Assembly: GCA_947494695.1 (NCBI GenBank)
Contig: CANLWB010000004.1
Coordinates: forward strand, 62,001-126,000
From: an uncultured Flavobacteriaceae bacterium
Lineage (GTDB): Bacteria; Bacteroidota; Bacteroidia; Flavobacteriales; Flavobacteriaceae
Direction: 5' to 3'
DNA length: 64,000 bases
Below the pieces are notes generated by a model, which worked only from the letters and a program-made list of their open reading frames with translations, did not search any database and was not told the origin of the DNA. Position 1 is the stretch's first letter. The number at the start of each line of letters is the position of its first letter. Of this stretch, positions 7,277 to 17,500 are shown piece by piece. A program made the position numbers and the translations under genes.

Positions 7277-9118
7277 TTAAAAAGGCCATATTAGTGGCAC
7301 GAGTATAAGCGAAATGATGAAAAATATAAGTAGCAATGGAGCGCCTACTTTTAGGTAATTCATGAATTTATATCCACCTGCGGTCATCACCATAGCATTT
7401 GTTGTGGTTCCAATAGGAGTTAAAAAAGCTGTAGATGCACTTATGGCAACAACAATCATAAATGGAGCAGGAGAGAGGTTTAAAGAATTTGCTGCCAGGA
7501 TCGAAATGGGAGCCATTAAAACGGCTGTTGCCGAGTTATTAATCACCTGACTAAATGTTGTGGTTAAGAGAAAAATACCTCCCAATAATAGTATAGGGTG
7601 AATGGATCCCAGATAGTCTACAAGTCCATTAGCGATCACTTGGGCCGTTCCGGTTTTTTGTAGAGCAATGCCCATGGGAATCATAGCAGCAATCATAACA
7701 ACGCTGGTCCAGCTAATACCTTTATAGGCTTTAGAGATAGGTACGCAACCAGTTAGTAATACAATACCTGCCGAGATTAGGGCAGCAATCGATCCCGGTA
7801 CAATTTTAAAGACCATAAATATAATCATGAGAATTAAGGCGCCTAGTGCGATAAAAGATTTACGACTTAGACTTTCTACATTTTTGGCCATGCCTTCCGG
7901 GCTGCCAATGATTACCAGGTTTTCGTGTTGCTTCTTCAGGTCTTCTATACTTTGCCAGGTACCTCGTATTATAAAAGCATCACCAGCCTTTACTGTAATG
8001 TCCTTTTCTTTTATGGGTCTGTTGTTTCTGGAAGCAGCCAATAATTGAATGCCATATCGTCTGAAGTAATCGCCCAATTTATATGTTCTTCCAACCAGTA
8101 TAGAGTTTGGGTTTACAATAATTTCGGTCATACCAACCTCTTGATTGATCAGGTTGTGTTTTAACTCGTCGGTAATGGGCTCCAGAGGTAATAATCCAAG
8201 TCTGAAAGAGATCATAAGTTTGTTAATCGCTTCTGTATCTCCTTTTACCGTTAGGATGTCATGATAGTATAATTCGGTTTTAGGACTTGGAAACTCTTCA
8301 AAAGGTTGTATCCCCTTAAGAATATTCGGGTGTCGTCGTTTTAGTCGAATGACGGAGACGTTATATGCTTTTTCAAATTGCCAATCTTCAATTTTTGTAT
8401 TAATAAGAGGAGACAATGATCTTATACGTAATTTGTAGTATCCTTCATCAATCTTATAAGATTCGATCCATTTGTGCAGGGTAGATTCGATATTTACTGG
8501 TTTGTTATTGGTTTTATTTTTAGGCAATAACTTGTAACCCACATATCTAAAATAAATTAAAGCGATTATCAGTAACGGTAAGCCAATAAGGCCAAATTCG
8601 AAAAATGAGAATCCCTCAAACCCAGCATCTATTAATGCATTACTTGCAATAATATTAGGAGGTGTTCCGGTTAAAGTTAGTAAGCCGCCGGTGTTAGACC
8701 CGAATGCTACGGGCATGAGCATTTTAGAAGGTAACGTACCAATACTCCATGCAGATGATATGGTAAGTGGCATGAGTGTAGCAACCGTACCAGTATTACT
8801 TACAAAACCCGATAAAACACCAGCTCCCAACGTTACAATAACGAGTAGTTTAGGAACACTTTTTCCAGCCCATTCTACAAACTTTTTACCCGCTAGAGCT
8901 GTCCAACCCGTTTGAGCGATGCCTTCGCCTATTACAAAAAGCGCGGCGATCATGATCACCGTTGGGTTACTAAACCCGCTTAGCGTTTCAGCAGGCGTTA
9001 AAATACCTGTTAAGAACAGGCTTATCATAGACATGAGTGCTACGATATCTGGAGTGAATTTCCCCCAAACAAATAGACCAATGGTAATAACTAAAATGAA
9101 GAGCATTAAGTAGATCAT
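7277..9118 (-). CDS. SLC13-type sodium/anion permease with two TrkA-C domains
   Basis: 613-residue inner-membrane transporter of the ion-transporter superfamily (SLC13/ArsB/CitT type). Each half has a re-entrant Asn-Thr/Ser motif: SNTGTVATLMPL and SNTGGLLTLTGTPPN in the first, NNSATAVLMAP and TPIGTTTNAMVM in the second. Between about residues 215 and 385 lie two cytosolic RCK_C (TrkA-C) domains (for example SLSPLINTKIEDW and NPNSILVGRTYKLGDYF), which bind regulatory ligands in other transporters. Likely substrates are dicarboxylates, sulfate or similar anions; the sequence does not decide. The DUF2490 gene follows after 21 bases. Confidence 0.85.
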   Translation of the reverse strand: MIYLMLFILVITIGLFVWGKFTPDIVALMSMISLFLTGILTPAETLSGFSNPTVIMIAALFVIGEGIAQTGWTALAGKKFVEWAGKSVPKLLVIVTLGAGVLSGFVSNTGTVATLMPLTISSAWSIGTLPSKMLMPVAFGSNTGGLLTLTGTPPNIIASNALIDAGFEGFSFFEFGLIGLPLLIIALIYFRYVGYKLLPKNKTNNKPVNIESTLHKWIESYKIDEGYYKLRIRSLSPLINTKIEDWQFEKAYNVSVIRLKRRHPNILKGIQPFEEFPSPKTELYYHDILTVKGDTEAINKLMISFRLGLLPLEPITDELKHNLINQEVGMTEIIVNPNSILVGRTYKLGDYFRRYGIQLLAASRNNRPIKEKDITVKAGDAFIIRGTWQSIEDLKKQHENLVIIGSPEGMAKNVESLSRKSFIALGALILMIIFMVFKIVPGSIAALISAGIVLLTGCVPISKAYKGISWTSVVMIAAMIPMGIALQKTGTAQVIANGLVDYLGSIHPILLLGGIFLLTTTFSQVINNSATAVLMAPISILAANSLNLSPAPFMIVVAISASTAFLTPIGTTTNAMVMTAGGYKFMNYLKVGAPLLLIFFIISLILVPLIWPF

Positions 9119-9643
9119 ATCTTAAAATTGTTTATTAGTTTTAATGTATCAATTTCATGACATAAAATTACAGGGGATTGCCTCCAATAATTATGACGAA
9201 AGTCATGCTTTCCAGAGGCATGTCACTTTTTGAAGATTGTAGTTATTTTTAATTCTCACCTGTTAAAAACGCGTACGAAAACGTGGTAGTGATATTGGAT
9301 GTTTAATGATATCTGAGATATTTAATAAATTTGGACTTTCAATCCGTCGAGAAGATTAAAAAAAGCATAATAACTATTTTTTTGAGGAAGATATAGGTAT
9401 TGAGTTGTCATTTTTAATTGGTAAACGGAAATTTAGTAATAACGTGGTTTAAATGTTTTACAATAGGTGATAATATTCTCTTTAACTCAAATTTTGTCTT
9501 TTCATAACTCTGTAGCGATGCTAGCTGTCCGTTTGGTAAGCGGATGTTCTTCAAAAAAGTCTTTAATTGGGAATAAAAGTGTTATTTTTCACTTTAATTT
9601 AAAGTTTAAACCACTTCAATAAATAAAACATAATATTAAATAG
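9119..9643. other. 525-base divergent intergenic stretch between the SLC13 gene and bshB1
   Basis: Contains the two divergent promoters but no convincing gene. At 9179-9220 a stem-loop is visible: TGCCTC (9179-9184) pairs with GAGGCA (9215-9220), and inside it ATGAC-GAAA-GTCAT (9193-9206) forms a perfect 5-base stem. It would be in the leader of the SLC13 mRNA. It matches no riboswitch class I know. I do not see a good TAnnTTTG before bshB1. Confidence 0.45.
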
Positions 9644-10360
9644 ATGAAATTAGATATTCTTGCTATAGGCGCTCACCCCGACGATGTTGAGTTAGGATGC
9701 GGTGGTACCATTGCAAAGGAAATAGCCAATGGGAAAAACGTTGGTATTATCGATTTAACTAGAGGAGAATTAGGAACCAGAGGTACGGCCGAAACCCGCG
9801 ATGAGGAAGCTTACAATGCAGGCAAAATATTAGGTGTAAAAGCCCGGATTAATTTGGGGTTTGCAGATGGCTTTTTTGTAAATGATAAAGCGCATCAAAT
9901 GGAAATCATTAAAATGATTCGTAAATTTCAACCAGAGATTGTGCTTTGCAATGCTGTTGATGATAGACATATAGATCATGGTAAGGGAAGTAAACTGGTT
10001 AGTGATGCCTGTTTTTTAAGTGGGTTGATTAAGATTGAAACCTACCATGATGATGACGTACAGGAGCCATGGAGACCTAAACAAGTATACCATTATATAC
10101 AATGGAAAAATTTAGAACCGGATTTTGTTGTAGATGTTTCCGATTTTATAGACAAAAAACAAGAAGCGGTATTAGCTTATAAAACACAATTCTACAATAG
10201 TGATAGTAAGGAGCCGGAAACCCCTATTTCTAGCAAGAATTTTACAGATAGTGTTATCTATAGATCCAATGATTTAGGAAGGTTAGTTGGGGTGGAGTAT
10301 GCAGAAGGCTTTACTGTGGAGCGCTATGTCGCCGTTGATAGCCTATTTGATATCAAATAG
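9644..10360 (+). CDS. bshB1: Bacillithiol biosynthesis deacetylase BshB1
   Basis: 238-residue zinc-dependent N-deacetylase of the PIG-L/LmbE fold. The metal-binding motif GAHPDDVELGCGGT is at residues 8-21, and the second ligand region is DDRHIDHGKGSKL. BshB1 removes the acetyl group from N-acetylglucosaminyl-malate during synthesis of bacillithiol, the low-molecular-weight thiol of Firmicutes and many Bacteroidota. The end of the protein (GVEYAEGFTVERYVAVDSLF) is typical of this subfamily rather than of generic LmbE proteins. bshA and bshC are not in the window. It is followed directly by the tRNA-His promoter. Confidence 0.93.
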   Translation: MKLDILAIGAHPDDVELGCGGTIAKEIANGKNVGIIDLTRGELGTRGTAETRDEEAYNAGKILGVKARINLGFADGFFVNDKAHQMEIIKMIRKFQPEIVLCNAVDDRHIDHGKGSKLVSDACFLSGLIKIETYHDDDVQEPWRPKQVYHYIQWKNLEPDFVVDVSDFIDKKQEAVLAYKTQFYNSDSKEPETPISSKNFTDSVIYRSNDLGRLVGVEYAEGFTVERYVAVDSLFDIK

Positions 10361-10415
10361 TTAAAAGATTATAAAATACAATTTTTAAAATCTATAGAAA
10401 ATATTAAAAAAAGTC

Positions 10416-10447
10416 TTTGTAGAAACCATAGAAATCAATTACATTTG
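10416..10447 (+). promoter_or_regulatory. Promoter of tRNA-His (Bacteroidota type)
   Basis: TTTG at 10416-10419 and TACATTTG at 10440-10447, separated by 20 bases, match the Bacteroidota consensus TTTG-N(19-23)-TAnnTTTG. Transcription should start near 10453, about 23 bases before the tRNA. Confidence 0.8.
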
Positions 10448-10475
10448 CACACGCATTACAAAATGCACGTTACAC

Positions 10476-10550
10476 GGTGGTTGTAGCTCAGTTGGTTAGA
10501 GCATTGGTTTGTGGTACCAAGGGTCGTGGGTTCGAATCCCATCTTCCACC
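10476..10550 (+). tRNA. tRNA-His (anticodon GTG)
   Basis: The cloverleaf is complete: D arm GCTC/GAGC, anticodon stem TTGGT/ACCAA around loop TTGTGGT with anticodon GTG, T arm GTGGG-TTCGAAT-CCCAT. The extra G at 10476 opposite C at 10550 is the G-1:C73 pair special to tRNA-His. The CCA end is not encoded. The acceptor stem has two adjacent U-U mismatches (pairs 5:68 and 6:67). Confidence 0.95.
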
Positions 10551-10557
10551 CAAAAAT

Positions 10558-10589
10558 AAAAACCTTTCAAGAGATTGAAAGGTTTTTTT
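10558..10589. terminator. Bidirectional terminator after tRNA-His
   Basis: AAAAACCTTTCAA (10558-10570) pairs with TTGAAAGG plus a T7 run (10575-10589). It serves tRNA-His on the plus strand and the peptidase gene ending at 10614 on the minus strand. Confidence 0.88.
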
Positions 10590-10613
10590 GTTTTAAAACT
10601 TAAACTTAAATTG

Positions 10614-11627
10614 TTAATCCAAAGCCACGCGTTCGTCTCTATTAGCTAATTCCCAAGCTGTATGAAAGATAAGGCGCGCTCGTGTTTCCAATAAATCGTA
10701 TTCAATTTTATCTGGTGTATCTGTTGGTCTGTGATAATCGGCATGAGTTCCATTAAAATAGAAGATCACCGGAACATTGTGTTTTGCAAAATTATAATGG
10801 TCTGATCGGTAATAGAAGCGATTTGGATCATCCTCATCATTGTAGGTATAATCAAACTCCATATTGAAATATTCTTTATTAACAGCCTCGGAAACCTCAT
10901 GTAATTCCTTACTCAGTTTATCAGATCCAATTAAATATAAGTAGTTTCTGCTGTTTTCATGTTTAGGGTCCACACGCCCGATCATATCTATATTCAGGTT
11001 AGCTACTGTGTTTTCTAACTTAAAAACGGGATCTACATCCGTGTAATACCTGGATCCGTAAAGTCCTATTTCTTCGGCTGTGACATGTAAAAACATCACC
11101 GAACGTTTTGGTCCGTGTCCCTTATCAGCCGCCATTTTAAAAGCTTCAGCAATTTCCAAAATAGCAACGGTTCCAGAGCCATCATCATCAGCACCATTAT
11201 TAATATCTCCATTTTTAGAAATACCAATATGATCTAAATGTGCTGAAATAATAACAACTTCATCTGGCTTTTCAGTCCCTTTAATATAAGCTATGACATT
11301 CTCGGAATCCTTAATGTTACCCGAGAAATAGGATGCTGGGATTTCTTGAAAATAATCATCTTTAGCGATAGGAGAAGGAATTCCCGATGCCACATAGTGG
11401 TCCTTAATAAAATTGATCGCTTTTTTTTGACCTGGTTCTCCTGTTTTTCGACCTTCATAGTCATCTGAAGCATATATATAAAGTGCTTCTTTGAGTTCTT
11501 CTACCGTAATAGTTTTTGCGAAGTCTACAATAATATCATCTTTTTGTATCGTTTTTTTACGCTGAGAGGAGCTACATGCGGCGATAGCCAATGCAGCACC
11601 ACATAGAAACATTGCTAGTTTTTTCAT
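10614..11627 (-). CDS. M28 family metallopeptidase lipoprotein (copy 1)
   Basis: Start set at 11627 (MKKLAMFLCGAALAIAACSSS), which gives a clean lipoprotein signal; the longer frame adds 11 residues without one. About 337 residues. The zinc ligands of the M28 aminopeptidase family are visible: AHLDHIG (His), NGADDDGSGTVA (bridging Asp), HVTAEEIGLYGS (catalytic and ligand Glu), NIDMIGR (Asp) and the terminal GTHADYHRPTDTPDKI (His). It likely trims peptides in the periplasm or at the cell surface. It is one half of a tandem pair with the gene at 11694, 66 bases away. It ends at the terminator shared with tRNA-His. Confidence 0.9.
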   Translation of the reverse strand: MKKLAMFLCGAALAIAACSSSQRKKTIQKDDIIVDFAKTITVEELKEALYIYASDDYEGRKTGEPGQKKAINFIKDHYVASGIPSPIAKDDYFQEIPASYFSGNIKDSENVIAYIKGTEKPDEVVIISAHLDHIGISKNGDINNGADDDGSGTVAILEIAEAFKMAADKGHGPKRSVMFLHVTAEEIGLYGSRYYTDVDPVFKLENTVANLNIDMIGRVDPKHENSRNYLYLIGSDKLSKELHEVSEAVNKEYFNMEFDYTYNDEDDPNRFYYRSDHYNFAKHNVPVIFYFNGTHADYHRPTDTPDKIEYDLLETRARLIFHTAWELANRDERVALD

Positions 11628-11693
11628 GGTTAAAAAGTAATATTTATCGCGATAATACAAAAATGAATTAAGAGAAAGACCATCCTTTTCGAT

Positions 11694-12746
11694 CTATTTT
11701 AAGAATTCATTCTCTTCATCGATAGCGATACGATGTTCCTGGTTAGCAATTTGCCAAGCCGTGGTAAATATCAGTTTTGTACGTCGTTCTAAAAGATTAT
11801 AGTCTATTTTATCCGGGGTATCTGAAATTTCATGATAATCCCCATGTTCACCATTGAAATAAAAAATAACCGGGATGCCCTTTACTGCGAAGTTATAATG
11901 ATCAGATCGCGAGTAATATTGGTGGGATTCGCCTTCTCTGTTATATCGGTAATCGATATTTATGTTATAATAGGTGTTATTAACTTTTTCAGATAGAAAA
12001 TGAAGCTCCTTGCTAATTCTATCTGAACCAATGAGATACATGTAATCCTTATTGTTTTTATGAAGGTCGTCAATTCTGCCTATCATGTCTATATTTAAAT
12101 TGGCAACTGTATTTTCTAAGGGGAAAATGGGATGTTGGGTATAAAATTCAGATCCTTGTTTACCAATCTCTTCAGCCGTAAAATGAAGGAATAAGATGCT
12201 TCGTTTTGGGCCATGTCCGTTTTTTTGGGCTAGATTAAATGCCTGCGCCATTTCCATAATAGCAACCGTACCAGAACCATCATCATCAGCACCATAATAT
12301 ATTTGTCCCTCATCTGAGATTCCAAGATGGTCGAGGTGTGCCGAAATCACAATAATTTCCTCGGGCTTTTCGCTTCCTTTAATATATGCCAAAACATTCT
12401 CTGAACTGTTGATACCCTTCGAGAAAAAGTCTTTGGGAATGGTTTGGTAGTAATTGTCCCCTCCAAAAGGAGAGGCAATATGTTCCTTTATATAATAGGA
12501 CTTTAAAAATTCTGCAGCTAATTTCTGTCCCTTTTCCCCAACTTTTCTACCCTGGAATTCGCTAGATGCGAACTTGTATAAATGTGTTTTTAACTCTTGA
12601 TAAGTTATGGTATTTGCATAGGTTGTAACGTTGTTACTATCAACAAGTATAATACTATCCTTAAGGTTTTGGATTCTAATCGTATATTTTGGTGTAGAGC
12701 AGGTGCCTAATAGTGCGAATGCCGACAGGATAAAAAAGGTTTTCAT
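11694..12746 (-). CDS. M28 family metallopeptidase lipoprotein (copy 2)
   Basis: 350 residues with a lipoprotein signal (MKTFFILSAFALLGTCS). Same layout and ligands as its neighbour: AHLDHLGIS, YGADDDGSGTVAIMEMAQ, HFTAEEIGKQGSEFY, NIDMIGRIDD and GEHGDYHEISDTPDKI. The two proteins align along their whole length, including a shared tail ending in TAWQ/ELAN, so they come from a tandem duplication. This is the first gene in the transcription order; copy 1 follows after a 66-base gap. The clearest differences are in the region after the signal peptide and in the C-terminal extension (EENEFLK). Confidence 0.9.
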   Translation of the reverse strand: MKTFFILSAFALLGTCSTPKYTIRIQNLKDSIILVDSNNVTTYANTITYQELKTHLYKFASSEFQGRKVGEKGQKLAAEFLKSYYIKEHIASPFGGDNYYQTIPKDFFSKGINSSENVLAYIKGSEKPEEIIVISAHLDHLGISDEGQIYYGADDDGSGTVAIMEMAQAFNLAQKNGHGPKRSILFLHFTAEEIGKQGSEFYTQHPIFPLENTVANLNIDMIGRIDDLHKNNKDYMYLIGSDRISKELHFLSEKVNNTYYNINIDYRYNREGESHQYYSRSDHYNFAVKGIPVIFYFNGEHGDYHEISDTPDKIDYNLLERRTKLIFTTAWQIANQEHRIAIDEENEFLK

Positions 12747-12906
12747 GTGTTCTGATAGTCCAAATATTTAGATAAGACTTCATTGTCAAATCACGTTGTT
12801 GGGAGAGAAAACGTTTTATCGCGCTATTAATCGTTCTATTGGCTAATATATAAAAAATACTGTAGAATTTACTTACCGTGAAAAGTTAAGCCCTCATTAT
12901 CACGTC

Positions 12907-13275
12907 CTAAAAGCGGTTATGTTTAATATCGTTTTGTGTGTTATCTGGTTTTACCATTTCCAATAAGGTTTCAGAGTTGATGGCACCATGTTCTGAAAAA
13001 ACCATTCCGAAAATTGCCGTAACCATGGCAATCATTAAAATAATGAATGCGAACTTAAATAGTTTTGTTCTTTGAATGTTTCTTTTTACTAAATAAAAAC
13101 ATATAGCTCCGAAGACTAGCCCCATAACTCCAGGTGTAATTCCAAGATAGTAGACGATAAGAGCAAGCAGTAATACTATTAGTATAAATGCTATAATTAT
13201 TATAGATGTGAATGCGCTTTTCATCAATGCCCCCATTTTAAACCTTAAAATCGGTATATGTACGTCATTTCTCAT
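12907..13275 (-). CDS. Hypothetical membrane protein
   Basis: 122 residues as drawn; the more likely start is Met18 (MKSAFTSIIIIAFILIVLL) at 13224, because the preceding residues are charged and not conserved in pattern. Three hydrophobic helices are visible (about 20-45, 49-63 and 74-95), followed by a short polar tail ending in TQNDIKHNRF. I recognise no family. It stands alone between the M28 pair and the divergent universal stress gene. Confidence 0.5.
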   Translation of the reverse strand: MRNDVHIPILRFKMGALMKSAFTSIIIIAFILIVLLLALIVYYLGITPGVMGLVFGAICFYLVKRNIQRTKLFKFAFIILMIAMVTAIFGMVFSEHGAINSETLLEMVKPDNTQNDIKHNRF

Positions 13276-13512
13276 AAACCTGTTGTACGTTATCCTTTGA
13301 ATACATAAGGTTGTAACCTAAACATATGCTAAGGATCATGTGTATGATTTTAAGGCAACAAATCATTTACATTTATTGTGCCGAAATGTCCCTTTTTATA
13401 AAAAAAAATATATTTTTTAACGATTTGTATGTAATGGTCTACAACTGACAATTGTCATAGTTTTTTTCTGCTATCCGTTTTATATTTACTTGTAATCTTA
13501 TTCTGTAATCTC

Positions 13513-14352
13513 ATGAAAGCAATATTGTTGCCTACCGATTTTTCTAAAAATTCAATAAATGCCATTGATTTTGCCGTAACACTTTTTAGAGATGTGGCCT
13601 GTAACTTTTATTTACTAAATGTACAGAAAGCTTCTGCATTCATTTCAGATGATATGATGGAGGTTACAGTAACTTCAACCATTTACAATACGATCATTGA
13701 CGCGGCGAAGACATCTTTATCTAATATCATTTCTAAGGTAAAAGAACGTCATGATAATGACAAACACCACTTTTACACCATGGTTGACTATGATAACTTT
13801 ATCGATGCCATAAATCAGGTTTCAGAGAAACACCAAATTGAGCTCATCATTATGGGAACCAAAGGGGCTTCAGGATTACAAAAAGTCATATTTGGAAGTC
13901 ATACTGCTCGGGTTATGCAACGATGTGAAGTACCCGTATTGGCCATCCCCGATAATTGCACCTTTTCTAGCCTTGACAAAATAGCGTTAACCACTAATAA
14001 TATTACGGTTCGTGATTTTGATGCGCTTAGGTCTATTATGGAACTTATAAAATTAAACAATTCCAAGCTCTATGTGCTTCATGTGACCGACGAAAATTAT
14101 GAAGTCCATGAACAAGGTGATCGGAGTGATTTTTTTAGTATGAATTTCGAAAGCCCCGTTCATGATCATATTAATGTAAAGACAAAAGATATGTATAACG
14201 CCGTGCATAAGTATGTTATGGATAACGATATAAAGATGATTGGTATGGTTGGTGAAAAGCACGCTTTCTTTGAACGCCTATTTAATAAAGATTCTGTAGA
14301 AATTTTTGCGTTTAGTATTGATATTCCTTTTTTAGTGATGAAAACGACATAA
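13513..14352 (+). CDS. Universal stress protein, tandem UspA domains
   Basis: 279 residues made of two UspA domains, the usual Bacteroidota arrangement. The first (1-145) opens with ILLPTDFSKNSINAIDFA and carries the ATP-binding motif MGTKGASGLQKVIFGSH near its end. The second (about 155-279) has a degenerate motif (GMVGEKHAFFERLFNKDS), so only the first domain is likely to bind ATP. A cytosolic stress-response protein. It has its own promoter region and is followed by a 230-base gap before the large kinase-cyclase gene. Confidence 0.9.
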   Translation: MKAILLPTDFSKNSINAIDFAVTLFRDVACNFYLLNVQKASAFISDDMMEVTVTSTIYNTIIDAAKTSLSNIISKVKERHDNDKHHFYTMVDYDNFIDAINQVSEKHQIELIIMGTKGASGLQKVIFGSHTARVMQRCEVPVLAIPDNCTFSSLDKIALTTNNITVRDFDALRSIMELIKLNNSKLYVLHVTDENYEVHEQGDRSDFFSMNFESPVHDHINVKTKDMYNAVHKYVMDNDIKMIGMVGEKHAFFERLFNKDSVEIFAFSIDIPFLVMKTT

Positions 14353-14584
14353 AAGAATGTAATTATGACATAAAAAGTAAATCATAGCTACTGTGTTCTC
14401 TTTCGGAATAGCCTTAACAACTAAAATTAATGATATGTTAGGGCTATTCTTTAATATAGAATAATTTGTTTTTGGGTGTATTTACTTGATAAACAAGAGA
14501 TTATTTTGTGTTAATTTATGAAATTTGGATTTTTCCTCTTAACTTTATAGAAATAACTAATCCAACCAACTCTCATTCCCTAAG

Positions 14585-17500
14585 ATGAAATACAAGGTCT
14601 GTATATTGTTTTTATTGACCATTCATTGCTCTATTTCTTTTGGTCAGACTCATAAAATTGACAGTTTAAAGCATGTCTTTTTAAGTGAAGATACGACCGA
14701 TTCTTTGAGGTTTAATGCTGGAAGAGAGGCTGTTATAGGTCTCTTTAGGTCTAATCTGGATTCTGCCAGAGTTTTTGGACAAGACGTTTTAAAATTTGCT
14801 GAGTCTAGAAAAAATAAAGGCTGGGAGGCCAGCTCACTACGTCTTATTGGGAATACTTACGCGATTCAGGGTCGTTTTAGAGAAGCGTTGAAATATTTTA
14901 CGGGGAGTCATGATCTTTTAATTAAACTGTCTGATAAAAAAGGAATGGCCACAACCTATAATAATATAGGAACAGTACATTACGAATTGGGAAATTTTCC
15001 CATAGCACTAAGTAACTTATTAAAAGGGTTGAAAATCGCTGAGGAAATTGATGATAAAACAAACCAGGCCAGGCTTACCAATAATTTAGGTAATGTATAT
15101 ATAAGGCAGAAAAATCAAGAAAAGGCTTTGGAATATCTTTTGTATAGTCTTAAGCTTAAAGAAAACATGGGGAATAAAAGGACCTTGCCTCATGCCTATA
15201 ATAATGTAGGATTGGTGTACACTAATCTCGAAAAATATGATTTAGCATTAAGTCATCTATTAAAAAGCGTTGAGATTTCTGAAGGCCTTGGAGATAAAAG
15301 GTCTTCGACAAGGGCCTATAGTAATATTGGAGAATTATATGGGAAACAAGGTCAGTTTTTAAAAGCACGGGAATATTTTAATAAAAGTATTGAGATAAAG
15401 GAAAGTATAGGAGACCAGGAAGGTCTTATATCTGCCTACCTATATAGAGGTGGTTCTTACCTGAACACCAAAAACTATGTGCAAGCCAAAGAGAACTGTG
15501 AGAAAAGTTATGAGCTAGCAAAGGACATGAGTGTTTTAATTGCTAAAAAAGAGTCTTGTGAATGCTTAAGCAAGGCCTGGGAGAAGCTAGGAAGCTCCAA
15601 AAAAGCATTGCATTATTATAGATTATCCATTCAGGCCAAAGATTCACTGTTTAATAAGGAAAAAACCCAGGAAATTACACGTCAGGACATGCAGTATCAA
15701 TTTGAAAAGCAACAGCTGGCAGATAGTATGGCGTTTAATAAGCAACAGGCTGCGCAGGAATTAAAGTTTGTAAACGACCTAAACAAGCAGCAAAATAAAT
15801 TAAACCTTATTGTTTTTGGAGGTTTGGGATTACTGTTAATAGGCATTGTTTATTGGCGTTCCAGACAAAAAAGTATGAAACTGGCACAGGAGCGTAATGT
15901 GATAAACAGACTAAAACAGGTGGATCAACTCAAAGATCAGTTTTTGGCAAATACATCCCACGAATTACGAACACCTTTAAATGGTATCATCGGGTTATCT
16001 GAATCTCTTAAAGATGGTGTGGCCGGTAAATTATCTGCCAGAGCCATTGATAATTTAGATATGATTGTAAATAGTGGTAAACGTCTCTCAAACTTGGTTA
16101 ATGATATTCTCGACTTTTCTAAATTAAAAAATAAAGACCTTGAACTGTCGCTCCAACCTACAGATGTTTACGCAGTGGCGGATTCGGTTTTAAAAGTTTC
16201 AGAGTTTTTAATCACAGGGAAGGAGCTTCGCCTTACAAACAACATTTCTAAAAGTATTGTATTGGTTGAAGCAGATGAAAACCGATTGGAGCAAATTCTG
16301 TATAACCTTATTGGAAATGCAATTAAGTTTACCGAAACGGGAAATATAGAGGTTAGTGCTTTAGAAGAGCAAGGCATGCTATCGGTTTCAATATCCGATA
16401 CAGGAATTGGGATCCCTGAAGAACAATTTGATACCATTTTTAAATCCTTCGAGCAGGCCGACGGGTCTACCTCCAGGACTTACGGAGGTACGGGACTGGG
16501 GCTTTCGGTAACCAAACAATTGGTAGAACTTCATGGCGGTACTATTACAGTGAAATCTGAAGTAAATAAAGGATCTGTGTTTACATTTACCCTACCCATA
16601 AGTAAACAAGATAGAAAGGAATTTAACGAAGCAGTAACCGGGGAGTCATCACCTAAAGTTCAAAGCATCGATACGAGTAATGAAAACCTGGAAGACCACG
16701 TTTCTAAGTCTGTTAATACGAGTATACGCATTCTTATTGTAGATGATATGATTGTGAACCGACGGGTTTTGGAAAATCATTTAACACTGGCAGGATATCA
16801 GGTGGAAGAAGCGGGAAGTGGGAAGGAAGCACTTAAACTCATAGAAGAAGGTAATTTCGATTTGGTGCTTTTAGATATTATGATGCCTAATATGTCTGGC
16901 TATGAGGTTTGTGAAAAAATAAGAGAACATTATTTAACCAGTGAGCTACCAGTTGTTCTGTTAACAGCTAAAAATAGGGTTAGCGACCTGGTTGCTGGTT
17001 TTAATGTAGGAGCTAACGATTACTTAACCAAACCATTTTCTAAAAACGAATTATTAAGCCGAATAAAAACACACTTAAACCTTAACGGCATTCACAAAGC
17101 TACAAGCCGTTTCGTGCCTTCCGAGTTCTTAAAATCTGTAGGACGAGACGCTATAACCGATGTTGTTTTAGGAGACCATATAGAAAAGAAAGTAACCGTA
17201 TTGTTTACAGATGTTAGAGATTATACAAACCTGTCCGAATCCATGACCCCAGAGCAGAATTTCAAATTTGTAAATGCTTATGTTGGACGAATGGGACCTA
17301 TTATTCAGGAGAATGATGGATTTGTAAATCAATATTTAGGGGATGGGATTATGGCATTGTTTCCAGAACATGCCGGACAAGCCTTAAAGGCAGCTGTTGA
17401 AATGCAAAAGACCATTCAGAATTATAACATAAAACGTATGCAAGAAGGATATAAACCCATTTCGGTAGGGATGGGACTTCATACCGGTGACCTGGTTATG

